Source: Goodfellowiella coeruleoviolacea (GTDB taxonomy: Bacteria > Actinomycetota > Actinomycetes > Mycobacteriales > Pseudonocardiaceae). From it: a stretch of 64,000 bases of DNA. Each line of letters opens with the position of its first letter. The stretch's first letter is position 1. The stretch spans positions 496,001 to 560,000 of the forward strand of contig NZ_JAMTCK010000002.1 of assembly GCF_024171785.1 (NCBI RefSeq). Direction: 5' to 3'. The position numbers and the translations under genes are program-made. Positions 17,860 to 25,602 of the stretch are shown here, in pieces. The notes under the pieces are model-generated. The model saw only the letters and a program-made list of their open reading frames with translations. It had not been told where the DNA came from and did not search any database.

Positions 17860-18774
17860 ATGGCGCAGCATTCCCCAGGCGAGATCGCCAGGCAGTTGGG
17901 CTCCGGCCTGTTGTCCTTCCCGGTCACCCACTTCCGCGCCGACCTCTCCTTCGACGAGGCCGCCTACCGGGACAACATCGGCTGGCTCGGCCAGTTCTCC
18001 GCCGCCGGGCTGTTCGCCGCCGGCGGGACCGGCGAGTTCTTCTCCCTCACCCTGCCCGAGGTGGAGCAGGTGGTCACCGCCGCGGTGCGGGAGGCACCCG
18101 AGGGTGTCCCGGTGATCGCCCCAGCCGGGTACGGCACCGCCACCGCGGTGGAGCTGGCCCGCGCCGCCGAGCGCGCCGGCGCCCACGGGATCCTGCTGTT
18201 CCCGCCGTACCTGACCGAGGTCACCCAGGAGGGCCTGGCCGCGCACGTGCGCGCCGTCTGCGCCGCCACCGACCTCGGCGTGATCCTCTACAGCCGGGCC
18301 AACGCGGTCTACCAGGACACCACCGTCGCCGCGCTCGCCGAGGACTGCCCCAACCTGGTCGGCTTCAAGGACGGCGTGGGCAGCCTGGAGCTGATGACCC
18401 GGGTCTACGCCCGGCTCGGCGACCGGTTGACCTACATCGGCGGCCTGCCCACGGCCGAGATGTACGCCCTGCCCTACCTCGACATGGGGGTGACCACCTA
18501 CTCCTCGGCCATCTACAACTTCCTCCCCGAGTTCGCGCTGCGCTTCTACGCGGCCGTGCGCGCCGGCGAGCGCGACCTGGTCTACCGCTACCTCACCGAG
18601 TTCGTGCTGCCCTACTGCGCGATCCGCACCCGCAAGGCTGGATACGCGGTGAGCATCGTCAAGGCCGGCATGAAGGTCATCGGCCGGCCGGCCGGTCCGG
18701 TGCGCGCCCCGCTGACCGATCTGGACGACACCGAACTCGCGGAGCTGGCCGACCTGGTCAAGAAGGTGAGCTGA
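17860..18774 (+). CDS. kdgD: 5-dehydro-4-deoxyglucarate dehydratase
   Basis: The 304-residue protein belongs to the DapA/NAL TIM-barrel family, with [18 protein letters not shown] near residue 50. The Schiff-base lysine is in [14 protein letters not shown] and the tyrosine in [12 protein letters not shown]. The subfamily-specific [18 protein letters not shown] opening matches KdgD. It converts 5-dehydro-4-deoxyglucarate to 2,5-dioxopentanoate (alpha-ketoglutarate semialdehyde), CO2 and water. The ATG follows GAGGTGAGGAG. It lies 93 nt upstream of the dehydratase that makes its substrate. The semialdehyde dehydrogenase that completes the pathway is not in the window. Confidence 0.93.
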   Translation: MAQHSPGEIARQLGSGLLSFPVTHFRADLSFDEAAYRDNIGWLGQFSAAGLFAAGGTGEFFSLTLPEVEQVVTAAVREAPEGVPVIAPAGYGTATAVELARAAERAGAHGILLFPPYLTEVTQEGLAAHVRAVCAATDLGVILYSRANAVYQDTTVAALAEDCPNLVGFKDGVGSLELMTRVYARLGDRLTYIGGLPTAEMYALPYLDMGVTTYSSAIYNFLPEFALRFYAAVRAGERDLVYRYLTEFVLPYCAIRTRKAGYAVSIVKAGMKVIGRPAGPVRAPLTDLDDTELAELADLVKKVS

Positions 18775-18867
18775 CCGCACCACGACCAGGTGCCCTGGCG
18801 ATGACCACGCCGGTCCCCGGCCCGCCGCGCACCCCGCCCACCGACACCACCGAGCAAAGGAGTTCGT

Positions 18868-20067
18868 GTGTCCACCGCAGCGCCCACCACCCCGACCACG
18901 CCAGCCGCCGTTCCCGCCGCCTTCCAGGCGGGGGAGGCGACCCAGGACCGGATCAGCTGGGTCCGGCTCTCCTCGGTCTACCTCCCGCTGGACACCCCGA
19001 TCAGCGACGCCAAGGTGCTGACCGGTCGGCAGAAGCCGATGACCGAGATCGCGTTCCTGTTCGCCGAGATCGGCACGGAGGGCGGCCACGAGGGCATCGG
19101 GTTCAGCTACTCCAAGCGCGCGGGTGGCCCGGGCCAGTTCGCCCACGCCAGGGAGGTCGCGCCGAACCTCATCGGCGAGGACCCCAGCGACATCGCCAAG
19201 ATCTGGACCAAGCTGGTCTGGGCCGGTGCCTCGGTGGGCCGCAGTGGACTGTCCACTCAGGCCATCGCCGCGATCGACGTGGCGCTGTGGGACCTCAAGG
19301 CCAAGCGCGCCGGTCTGCCGCTGGCCAAACTGCTCGGCGCGCACCGGGACTCGGTGCGCTGCTACAACACCTCCGGTGGCTTCCTGCACACCCCCGTCGA
19401 GCAGGTGCTGGAGAACGCGACCGCCTCGCTGGAGCGGGGCATCGGCGGCATCAAGATCAAGGTGGGGCACCCGGACAACGCCGTTGACCTCAGCCGGGTG
19501 CAGGCGGTCCGGGAGCACATCGGCGACGCGGTCCCGCTCATGGTGGACGCCAACCAGCAGTGGGACCGCCCCACCGCGCAGCGCGTCGGCCGCGCCCTGG
19601 AGCGGTTCAACCTGGTCTGGATCGAGGAACCGCTGGACGCCTACGACGCCCAGGGCCACGCCGCCCTGGCCGCCTCGCTGGACACCTCCATCGCCACCGG
19701 CGAGATGCTGACCAGCGTGGCCGAGCACTGGGAGCTGATCCGGCACAGCGCCGCCGACATCATCCAGCCGGACGCGCCGCGCATCGGCGGCATCACGCCC
19801 TTCCTCAAGCTCGCCGCGCTCGCCGACCACCAGCACCTGCAGCTGGCCCCGCACTTCGCCATGGAGATCCACCTGCACCTGGCCGCGGCCTACCCGCACG
19901 AGCCGTGGGTCGAGCACTTCGAGTGGCTGGAGCCGCTGTTCAACGAGCACCTGGAGATCCGCGACGGCCGCATGTGGGTGTCCAGCCGGCCGGGGCTGGG
20001 CTTCACCCTCAGCGAGCAGGCGCACGCGTGGACCAGGGAGTCGGTGGAGTTCGGCAGCCGGGCCTGA
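18868..20067 (+). CDS. L-talarate/galactarate dehydratase (enolase superfamily)
   Basis: The 399-residue enolase-superfamily protein closely resembles Salmonella talarate/galactarate dehydratase. It has AAIDVALWDLKAKRAGLPLA, the KxK base motif in GGIKIKVGHP, metal ligands in LMVDANQQWDR and WIEEPLDAYD, and GEMLTS. The catalytic His and the family ending are in LAPHFAMEIHLHLAAAYPHEPW. It removes water from galactarate or L-talarate to give 5-dehydro-4-deoxyglucarate for KdgD. The GTG start (18868, or 18866-frame neighbour) follows AAAGGAG. The substrate preference between galactarate and talarate cannot be decided by eye. Confidence 0.92.
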   Translation: MSTAAPTTPTTPAAVPAAFQAGEATQDRISWVRLSSVYLPLDTPISDAKVLTGRQKPMTEIAFLFAEIGTEGGHEGIGFSYSKRAGGPGQFAHAREVAPNLIGEDPSDIAKIWTKLVWAGASVGRSGLSTQAIAAIDVALWDLKAKRAGLPLAKLLGAHRDSVRCYNTSGGFLHTPVEQVLENATASLERGIGGIKIKVGHPDNAVDLSRVQAVREHIGDAVPLMVDANQQWDRPTAQRVGRALERFNLVWIEEPLDAYDAQGHAALAASLDTSIATGEMLTSVAEHWELIRHSAADIIQPDAPRIGGITPFLKLAALADHQHLQLAPHFAMEIHLHLAAAYPHEPWVEHFEWLEPLFNEHLEIRDGRMWVSSRPGLGFTLSEQAHAWTRESVEFGSRA

Positions 20068-20242
20068 CCGTCCGCACCGGACCGTGCTGGGCCGCCTCGG
20101 CCCGCCGGGACCGGAGTCGGGTGCGCGGTATCACCGCCGGGTGGGGTGTGTTCTGCCTTACTCGGCGGTGTTTCGCGTTCCGCCTGCGGTATTTTCCGTC
20201 CAGTGCCGCCCACGAACCACCCAGCCGGCAGGACCCCAGCAG

Positions 20243-20259
20243 CAGTCCTGTTAGGACTG
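20243..20259 (+). promoter_or_regulatory. Hairpin that would mask the ribosome-binding site of the TauE/SafE gene
   Basis: A perfect inverted repeat CAGTCCT-GTT-AGGACTG ends 5 nt before the ATG at 20265. The AGGA in its right arm is the only plausible Shine-Dalgarno. Folding would hide it, suggesting translational control, or dependence on a downstream start. Confidence 0.45.
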
Positions 20260-20264
20260 TCACG

Positions 20265-21029
20265 ATGAGCACGTCGCTGTGGGGGCTCCTCTTCCTGGTG
20301 GTGGCGGGCGTGGGCGCCGGCCTGACCGGAACCATCGCCGGTCTGGCCTCGCTGGTGTCCTACCCGGCGCTGCTCGCCGTCAGTGTGCCGCCGGTGACCG
20401 CGAACATCACCAACACCGTGGCGATGCTGGGCAACACCATCGGCGTGATCGCCGGGTCGCGGCCCGAACTGGTCGGTCAGCGCGATCGGCTGGTCCGGCT
20501 CTGCCTGATCACCGCGGTCGGCGGTGCGGTCGGCGGCGCGCTGCTGTTGCTCACGCCGGGGGAGACGTTCACCCACGTGGTTCCCTGGCTGGTCGCGGGC
20601 GCTTCGGTGCTGCTGCTGGCATCCCCGCTGCTGGCACGCAGGATCGCCACCGGCGGCGACACCGGACTGAGCCCGCTGACCGGTGTTGGCGCGTTCCTGG
20701 TCGCCATCTACGGCGGCTACTTCGGGGCGGCGGCCGGGGTGATCATGCTGGCCCTGCTGTCCACGGTGTGGACGCAGTCGCTGGCCCGCACCAACGCGGT
20801 GAAGAACGTCGCCACCGGCGCGGCGAACCTGGTCGCCGGCCTGGTCTTCGTGCTCACCGGCCAGGTCTACTGGCCCGGCGCGCTGGCGCTGTGCGCCGGA
20901 CTGGTGGTGGGCTCGTGGCTCGGCCCGGCGATCGTGCGGCGCGTGCCGGCCGCGCCGCTGCGGATCGCCATCGGGGTGGCCGGACTGGGACTGGCCGCCA
21001 GCCTGGCCTGGCAGGCGTGGCAGCCCTGA
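20265..21029 (+). CDS. TauE/SafE-family membrane permease
   Basis: The 254-residue protein has seven or eight membrane segments. It carries the two family repeats: an N-terminal TIAGLASLVSYPALLA and a C-terminal YGGYFGAAAGVIMLALL with KNVATGAANL. Family members export small organic or inorganic anions such as sulfite and sulfoacetate. The gene follows the talarate dehydratase by about 200 nt, so it may or may not share the transcript. An anion-export role in aldarate metabolism is only a guess. A second permease of the same family ends the phosphonate operon at 40474-41241. Confidence 0.85.
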   Translation: MSTSLWGLLFLVVAGVGAGLTGTIAGLASLVSYPALLAVSVPPVTANITNTVAMLGNTIGVIAGSRPELVGQRDRLVRLCLITAVGGAVGGALLLLTPGETFTHVVPWLVAGASVLLLASPLLARRIATGGDTGLSPLTGVGAFLVAIYGGYFGAAAGVIMLALLSTVWTQSLARTNAVKNVATGAANLVAGLVFVLTGQVYWPGALALCAGLVVGSWLGPAIVRRVPAAPLRIAIGVAGLGLAASLAWQAWQP

Positions 21030-21080
21030 GCCGGCCGGGGCCGACCGCGCGGGTGACAAGCCGGCCGGTGCTGTGCCACG

Positions 21081-21731
21081 GTGGCGGACATGCCCGGCAG
21101 TCGCGCCGACCACCAGCCCGAACTGGTGTGGTACGTCAGTTACGGCTCCAACATGCACGCCGACCGGTTCGCCTGCTACCTCGCGGGCGGCCGTCCGCCG
21201 GGTGCTCGGCGCGGCTACCCCGGCTGCCGGGACCGGCGGGCACCGCGTCGCAGCACCGGCTGCCGGCTGCGCGGCGGCGTCTACTTCGCCACCGAGTCGC
21301 TGGTCTGGGGCGGGGGCCGGGCCTTCTACGATCCCGACCTGCCGGGTACCGCCCTGGCCAGGGCGTATCTGATCACCGCGGGGCAGTTCGCCGATGTCGC
21401 CGCGCAGGAGATGTACCGCCCGCCCGGCACCGACCTGGACCTGCGGCCGGTGCTGGCCGGTGGGCGGGTCGAACTCGGCCCCGGCCGGTACGAGACGCTG
21501 CTGCGGGTCGGTGACCTCGACGGGCACCCGCTGCTGACCTTCACCGCGCCCTGGCGCCACGACGAGGTGGCCCTGGTCGTCCCGTCAGCGGCCTACCTGC
21601 GCGTGCTGGTGGCCGGACTGCGCCAGGCCCACGGCTGGGACACCCACCGGGCGGCCGGCTACCTGGCCGGGCTGCCGGGGGCGCGGGGGCACTGGAGCGC
21701 GGCGGACATCGCGGCGCTGTGGCCTGACTGA
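21081..21731 (+). CDS. Gamma-glutamylcyclotransferase-like (GGCT-fold) protein
   Basis: The 216-residue protein opens with VWYVSYGSNMHADRFACYL, the YGSN substrate-loop signature of the GGCT fold. The later FYDPDLPGTALARAYLIT and a C-terminal helical extension match an actinobacterial subfamily often annotated as hypothetical or mislabelled histone deacetylase. The usual catalytic glutamate is not obvious by eye, so enzymatic activity is unproven. It starts at GTG 21081, or ATG 21090. A very strong terminator follows. Confidence 0.7.
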   Translation: MADMPGSRADHQPELVWYVSYGSNMHADRFACYLAGGRPPGARRGYPGCRDRRAPRRSTGCRLRGGVYFATESLVWGGGRAFYDPDLPGTALARAYLITAGQFADVAAQEMYRPPGTDLDLRPVLAGGRVELGPGRYETLLRVGDLDGHPLLTFTAPWRHDEVALVVPSAAYLRVLVAGLRQAHGWDTHRAAGYLAGLPGARGHWSAADIAALWPD

Positions 21732-21784
21732 GGGGTCCACTCGGGACGGTCGGGGTCGGTGACGAACCGTCCCGAGTGGACCCC
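21732..21784. terminator. Strong bidirectional terminator
   Basis: A 19-bp perfect stem (21732-21750 with 21766-21784) with a 15-nt loop. It begins at the stop codon of the upstream gene and ends 24 nt before the convergent chitinase stop. Confidence 0.88.
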
Positions 21785-21807
21785 GGGGGTAGGCCGGGCC
21801 GGCCGGT

Positions 21808-22830
21808 TCAGCCGGTGAACCCGGCGAAGATCCGGGTGAACTCGTACTGGCCCTGGGCGATCCCGCTGCAGGTCGGGGACACCCCGCCGCCGGCGCACGA
21901 GCCGTTGTCGCGGCCGACCGACCAGAACGCCAGCAGGCCGATGTGGTTGCTGGCGGCCCAGCTCACCAACTGCCGCGCGTGGCCGGTGTCGAAGACCTTC
22001 CCGTTGTAGTTGCGGCCGATCATCGGGGTGACGCCCAGGCGGCTCTTCAGCTCGGCGTCGCTGAGCGCGGGCCAGACCTGGCGCATCTGGGCCAGGGTGG
22101 CCTGCGCCGCGGCGATCACCGCGTCACCCCAGTTGGGTCGGCTGGAGCCGAACTCCATGGTCATCGGGTTGACCAGGACGTCAACCCGGTGCGCCGCGGC
22201 ACTGCGCAGCACGTCCACCGAGTACGGGTCCAGGCCGTAGTCGTCACCCAGCACCCGCAGGGTGTAGCTCACCGTGGTGCCGCGTTCCCGTTGCAGGGTG
22301 GCGAGCGCGGTGTTGACCACGTCCTGGGGCACCGTCGCCTCGATGTCCACGTCGAGGTGGTTGCTGCCCACCGTGTCCAGGATCTTGCGGTAGGCGGCGG
22401 CCAGGGCGTCGGCGCTGCGGCAGGTGTACTCCAGGTAGGGCCCGGCTGCGCCGCCGGTGGCCACCACCACGTCGCCGCCCATCGCCCGCAACGCCTTGAT
22501 GTCGTTGAGGATCCGGGCGTCGGTCAACGGCAGTGTGCCGCCCCAGGACGGGTTGCAGCCGGTGCTGTCGGCCAGCACGAAGGCCAGGGTGAACACCTTG
22601 TGCCCGGTGGCCCTGGCCACGTCCACCAGGGACGGGGTGGGCATGGTGATGTCGATGTAGGGGGCCGACCGGAGCTGGGCGGCGGCAGCGGGCGGCGGGG
22701 CGGAGCCGGGTTGGGCGGTCGCGGTGGGCGCGCCGCCCAGCGCGGCCAGGGTGGGCAGCGTCAGGCCCAGCAGCAGCGCGGTCAGCCGGTGACGCGTTCC
22801 GCGGACGCGGGTGGTGTTGTTGGCAGGCAT
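21808..22830 (-). CDS. Secreted GH18 chitinase-like protein, second of a tandem pair
   Basis: The 340-residue protein has a signal peptide (residues 1-40, cleavage near TATA-QP). A single GH18-like barrel follows, and the fourth strand reads HLDVDIEA, keeping the DxDxE catalytic core. Cysteine pairs near the C-terminus suggest disulfides. The start at 22830 lies 12 nt after the stop of the upstream paralogue, so the two form an operon. No carbohydrate-binding domain is present. Expected substrates are chitin or other GlcNAc polymers; activity is inferred from the motif and from the DasR-type sites upstream. Confidence 0.85.
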   Translation of the reverse strand: MPANNTTRVRGTRHRLTALLLGLTLPTLAALGGAPTATAQPGSAPPPAAAAQLRSAPYIDITMPTPSLVDVARATGHKVFTLAFVLADSTGCNPSWGGTLPLTDARILNDIKALRAMGGDVVVATGGAAGPYLEYTCRSADALAAAYRKILDTVGSNHLDVDIEATVPQDVVNTALATLQRERGTTVSYTLRVLGDDYGLDPYSVDVLRSAAAHRVDVLVNPMTMEFGSSRPNWGDAVIAAAQATLAQMRQVWPALSDAELKSRLGVTPMIGRNYNGKVFDTGHARQLVSWAASNHIGLLAFWSVGRDNGSCAGGGVSPTCSGIAQGQYEFTRIFAGFTG

Positions 22831-22842
22831 GGCAGAACCCCC

Positions 22843-23877
22843 TCAGCCCTGGTACTGGGCGATGATCTTGGCGAACTCGTAGGGCTGTTGGCTCACGCTG
22901 CTGCACCTGCCGTCCACCCACCCCACCTGTCCGGTGCAGGCGCGGTCCCGGTTGAGCGACCAGAAGGAGAACCGGCCGAGGTGGTGGGCGCGCAGGTAGT
23001 CGCGCACGGCGGTGAAGGTGGCCTGGGTGAACAGCTCGCTGGGCTGGTCGGTGTGGCCGTTCATCAGGATCGCGCCGGTCCGCGCGTAGGCGGTGGCGTC
23101 GTCGTACTCGGGGTGCAGCTGGCGCAGTTGGCCGTGCACCAGCTCGGCGATCCGGATGACGTCGTTGGCCTGGTTGCCCGCCGGGCCGCCGTAGTCGAAC
23201 AGCATGACCTTGAACAGGTCGATGTCCGTGCCGGTGTTCTTGGCCCTGGTGATCTCGCTCTTGCCGAGATCGCTGAGCCCGATCGTGGTCACCGGCAGCG
23301 TCAGGGACACGTGCAGGCCGGGGTTGCGCTGCTTGAGCGTGCGCACGGCCTGGAACCGGCGGGTCTCGCCGGCCACGTCGCCGAGGTCGTCGCCCTCGAT
23401 GTCCAGGTCGATGTAGCGCAGCGAGTACTTGTCGACGACCTGTTGGTAGGCGTTGGCCAGGGAGGTGGCGTCGGAGCAGGCGGCGCCCAGTTCCACGCCG
23501 TTGTAGCCGCCGAAGGAGACCGACACGTCACCGCCGGCCGCGCGGATCGCGGCGATCGTGGCGGCCACGGCGGTGTCCGTGCGCACCGGCTGGGCCGGGT
23601 TGCCGTCCCAGGTCGGTGTGCAGCCGCCGGTGTTGGGGGCCAGCACGAACGCCAGGATGAGGTGCTTCACCCCGCTGTTGGCCAGGATGTCGGCCACGTC
23701 CTGCGGGTTGTTGTCGAGCGGCATGTAGTAGGGCGCCGCCGTCATCGGGGCGGCGGCCACCGGGGTGGCCGGGGCGGTGGCAGGGGGAGTGTCGGCCGCG
23801 GTGGCCGTGCCCGCGGTGGACAGGAACCCGGCGAGCAGTAGTGCGGTCGCGGCCACCCTGGTTGGGCTGGTTCGCAT
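22843..23877 (-). CDS. Secreted GH18 chitinase-like protein, first of a tandem pair
   Basis: The 344-residue protein has a signal peptide (1-28, cleavage after TATA) followed by a GH18 barrel with YIDLDIEGDDLGD as the catalytic DxDxE strand. The pattern of the two substrate-facing strands (LAFVLAP and SFGGYNG) fits small actinobacterial chitinases of about 300 residues. The start at 23877 follows GGAGGACGACC. It heads a two-gene operon whose promoter region carries two dre-like DasR operators. It is a paralogue of the gene that follows. Confidence 0.88.
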   Translation of the reverse strand: MRTSPTRVAATALLLAGFLSTAGTATAADTPPATAPATPVAAAPMTAAPYYMPLDNNPQDVADILANSGVKHLILAFVLAPNTGGCTPTWDGNPAQPVRTDTAVAATIAAIRAAGGDVSVSFGGYNGVELGAACSDATSLANAYQQVVDKYSLRYIDLDIEGDDLGDVAGETRRFQAVRTLKQRNPGLHVSLTLPVTTIGLSDLGKSEITRAKNTGTDIDLFKVMLFDYGGPAGNQANDVIRIAELVHGQLRQLHPEYDDATAYARTGAILMNGHTDQPSELFTQATFTAVRDYLRAHHLGRFSFWSLNRDRACTGQVGWVDGRCSSVSQQPYEFAKIIAQYQG

Positions 23878-24005
23878 GGTCGTCCTCCACGGGGCAGGGG
23901 CGCGGTGAGGGACTGGCACTGGCCGGCCGGGGCGGCGCACCGAACGGGTGCGGGTGGTGGCGCGAACACCCGAGCCCGTGGCCGCCGCCTCGGCCAGCCA
24001 CCCGA

Positions 24006-24034
24006 AGGTAAAGTGGCCTAGACCACAGTGTCAA
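24006..24034 (-). promoter_or_regulatory. Promoter of the chitinase operon
   Basis: On the minus strand a perfect TTGACA (24034 to 24029) is followed after 17 bp by TTACCT (24011 to 24006). The spacer coincides almost exactly with one dre-like operator. That is the expected geometry for repression by DasR. Confidence 0.6.
24012..24027. promoter_or_regulatory. DasR-type dre site 1
   Basis: AGTGGCCTAGACCACA matches 13 of 16 bases of the streptomycete dre consensus ACTGGTCTAGACCACT. It lies inside the spacer of the chitinase promoter. Confidence 0.72.
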
Positions 24035-24049
24035 TGGGTCTAGACCACT
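24034..24049. promoter_or_regulatory. DasR-type dre site 2
   Basis: ATGGGTCTAGACCACT matches 14 of 16 bases of the dre consensus. It lies 22 bp (two helical turns) from site 1, just upstream of the -35 box. Confidence 0.75.
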
Positions 24050-24108
24050 TGACCAATCAGGAGAGCCTGGCGCGCGCTCGCGCGGTGGGCCCGCGGCGCC
24101 GGTCGGGA

Positions 24109-25023
24109 TCAGGCTTCGTCGACCGGGCGCCAGGCCGGGCCGGTGCCGTCCGGCTGGACCCGGCCGAACACCACGTCGGCGAAGTGCACGCCGAAGCCGA
24201 TGGTGTTGGGCTGGGCCAACTCGGCGACCAGGCGGCGGCGGGACTCGGCGGACTGTTCGCGGTCGTGGTCGGGGGCCGCGGACCACTCGGGGTGGTCGAT
24301 CTGCAGTGACGTGTGCATGGCGTCGCCGAAGGCGATCAGCCGCTGCCCGCCCGAGCTGATGACGTAGGTCGCGTGCCCGGGTGTGTGGCCTTCGGTGAAC
24401 AGGACGCGCACCCCGGGGAAGATCTCCTCGCCGTCGGTGGTGGTGCGCACCCGGGGCGCCAGCGCGGCCAGGGCCTGCGGGGGAGTGTCCTTCGCCAGGT
24501 GGCGCTGTGTCCACTCCGGCTCGCTGAACAGGTAGGTGGCGTTGGTGAACGCCGGCTGGTCGCTGCCCGGCGCGGGATGCCAGGCCCAGCCGATGTGGTC
24601 GGTGTGCAGGTGGGTGAAGGCCACCGCTTCGATCTGCTCGGGGCGCACGCCCAGCGCGGCCAGGTTGTCCAGGAGTGCGCCACCGTGGATGGGGCCGTGC
24701 GGAACGCTCGGGTTGGCCGGCGCCGACTGCGGCCCGAAGCCCGCGTCGATCAGCAGGGCCCGGTCGTCGCGCCGCACCAGCAGCCCGCCGATGCTCGCCA
24801 CCAGGTTGCCGGTCTCGTCGAGGTACTCCGGGTGGGCGGCCCACACCTCCTCGGTGCTGTCCCGCAGCCAGCCCCGCGCCGGGAGCAGCACCAGTCCGTC
24901 GGGAACGTAGGTCACCGTGGTGTCGCCGAGGCGCAGCGAGCGGAGCGGGGACGGCCTGCGCAGCCGTGCTGCCTGGGTCGGGTGTCCTGCCTGGACGGTC
25001 TGGTGCTGCTGGGGGTTCGCCAT
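24109..25023 (-). CDS. Metallo-beta-lactamase-fold hydrolase
   Basis: The 304-residue protein has the complete zinc motif THLHTDHIGW (His138, His140, Asp142, His143). The downstream ligands are EGHTPGHATY, FGDAMH and the final FGVHFADV. There is no signal peptide, so it is cytosolic. The overall plan resembles lactonase-like and quorum-quenching MBL proteins, but the substrate is unknown. It is transcribed divergently from the MarR gene, through a shared 135-bp region with two operator-like repeats over its promoter. It is a probable MarR target. Confidence 0.85.
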   Translation of the reverse strand: MANPQQHQTVQAGHPTQAARLRRPSPLRSLRLGDTTVTYVPDGLVLLPARGWLRDSTEEVWAAHPEYLDETGNLVASIGGLLVRRDDRALLIDAGFGPQSAPANPSVPHGPIHGGALLDNLAALGVRPEQIEAVAFTHLHTDHIGWAWHPAPGSDQPAFTNATYLFSEPEWTQRHLAKDTPPQALAALAPRVRTTTDGEEIFPGVRVLFTEGHTPGHATYVISSGGQRLIAFGDAMHTSLQIDHPEWSAAPDHDREQSAESRRRLVAELAQPNTIGFGVHFADVVFGRVQPDGTGPAWRPVDEA

Positions 25024-25088
25024 GGTTGTGACCTCCTGGTTCGTGGGACTGCCTGGTCGGATCCGGTACCGCCGACCGAGGCGAGGGA

Positions 25089-25123
25089 ACCATAAGCTTC
25101 AAGCTAGAACAAATCAAGCTTGA
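25089..25123. promoter_or_regulatory. Overlapping promoter and MarR-type operators between the MBL and marR genes
   Basis: For the MBL gene (minus strand), TTGATT (25117-25112) and TATGGT (25094-25089) are separated by exactly 17 bp. A perfect palindrome TCAAGCTTGA (25114-25123) covers the -35 box. A second copy of the half-site TCAAGCT (25099-25105) lies in the spacer. This layout fits repression by the divergent MarR protein. Confidence 0.65.
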
Positions 25124-25146
25124 AATATTTCGCCTTGATGCGCTGG

Positions 25147-25152
25147 TATGCT
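25147..25152 (+). promoter_or_regulatory. -10 box of a probable leaderless marR transcript
   Basis: TATGCT lies 6 nt before the ATG at 25159, placing the expected transcription start at the start codon. No Shine-Dalgarno precedes the ATG. No well-spaced -35 is evident, which suits weak, autoregulated expression. Confidence 0.5.
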
Positions 25153-25158
25153 CGACGC

Positions 25159-25584
25159 ATGTCAACCGGTGAGTCGGAGGCCGCTGCCGAACGGCAGCTG
25201 TGCGGGCTGGTGAACTCACTGGCGAACCAGATCAGCGACCACGTGCGCGTCCGCGCGGCCACGCTCGGTCTCACCGCGCCCCAGGCCACCGCGTTGCGCG
25301 AGCTGAGCGGGCCGATGACCATGCGGGAACTGGCCGAGCGCATGAGCTGCGAGCCGTCCAACGCCACGTTCGTCGTGGACAAGCTGGAGAAGCAGGGGCT
25401 GATCAAGCGCCAGCCGCACCCCACCGACCGCCGCGCCAAGCGGCTGGTGCTCACCGAGGACGGCACCGCACTGCGGGAACGGCTCCTCGACGTGCTCAAC
25501 CAGGAATCGCCGCTGGCCGGCCTGAGCAAGCAGGAGCAGTGCGTGCTGCAGCAGCTGCTGGAGCGGGCCGTCGTGCACCGCTGA
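25159..25584 (+). CDS. MarR-family transcriptional regulator
   Basis: The 141-residue protein has the winged-helix core of MarR: MTMRELAERMSCEPSNATFV as the HTH, then VDKLEKQGLIKRQPHPTDRR with the DxR wing signature (PTDRRAKRL). The start at 25159 is preferred over an upstream in-frame codon because a -10 box sits 6 nt ahead of it and the operator lies upstream. It probably represses itself and the divergent MBL hydrolase gene and is released by a small aromatic or related ligand. The ligand is unknown. Confidence 0.9.
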   Translation: MSTGESEAAAERQLCGLVNSLANQISDHVRVRAATLGLTAPQATALRELSGPMTMRELAERMSCEPSNATFVVDKLEKQGLIKRQPHPTDRRAKRLVLTEDGTALRERLLDVLNQESPLAGLSKQEQCVLQQLLERAVVHR

Positions 25585-25602
25585 CGTGCGGGAGCGGCAC
25601 GG

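Noticed and set aside
16819-20025. A 1068-codon frame covering LysR and the antisense of kdgD and the dehydratase
   Set aside because: Only the last 291 codons form the LysR gene; the rest is antisense to two well-supported enzymes.
24109-25023. A confident call of acyl-homoserine-lactone lactonase
   Set aside because: The zinc motif is shared by many MBL proteins and nothing in the sequence fixes the substrate.
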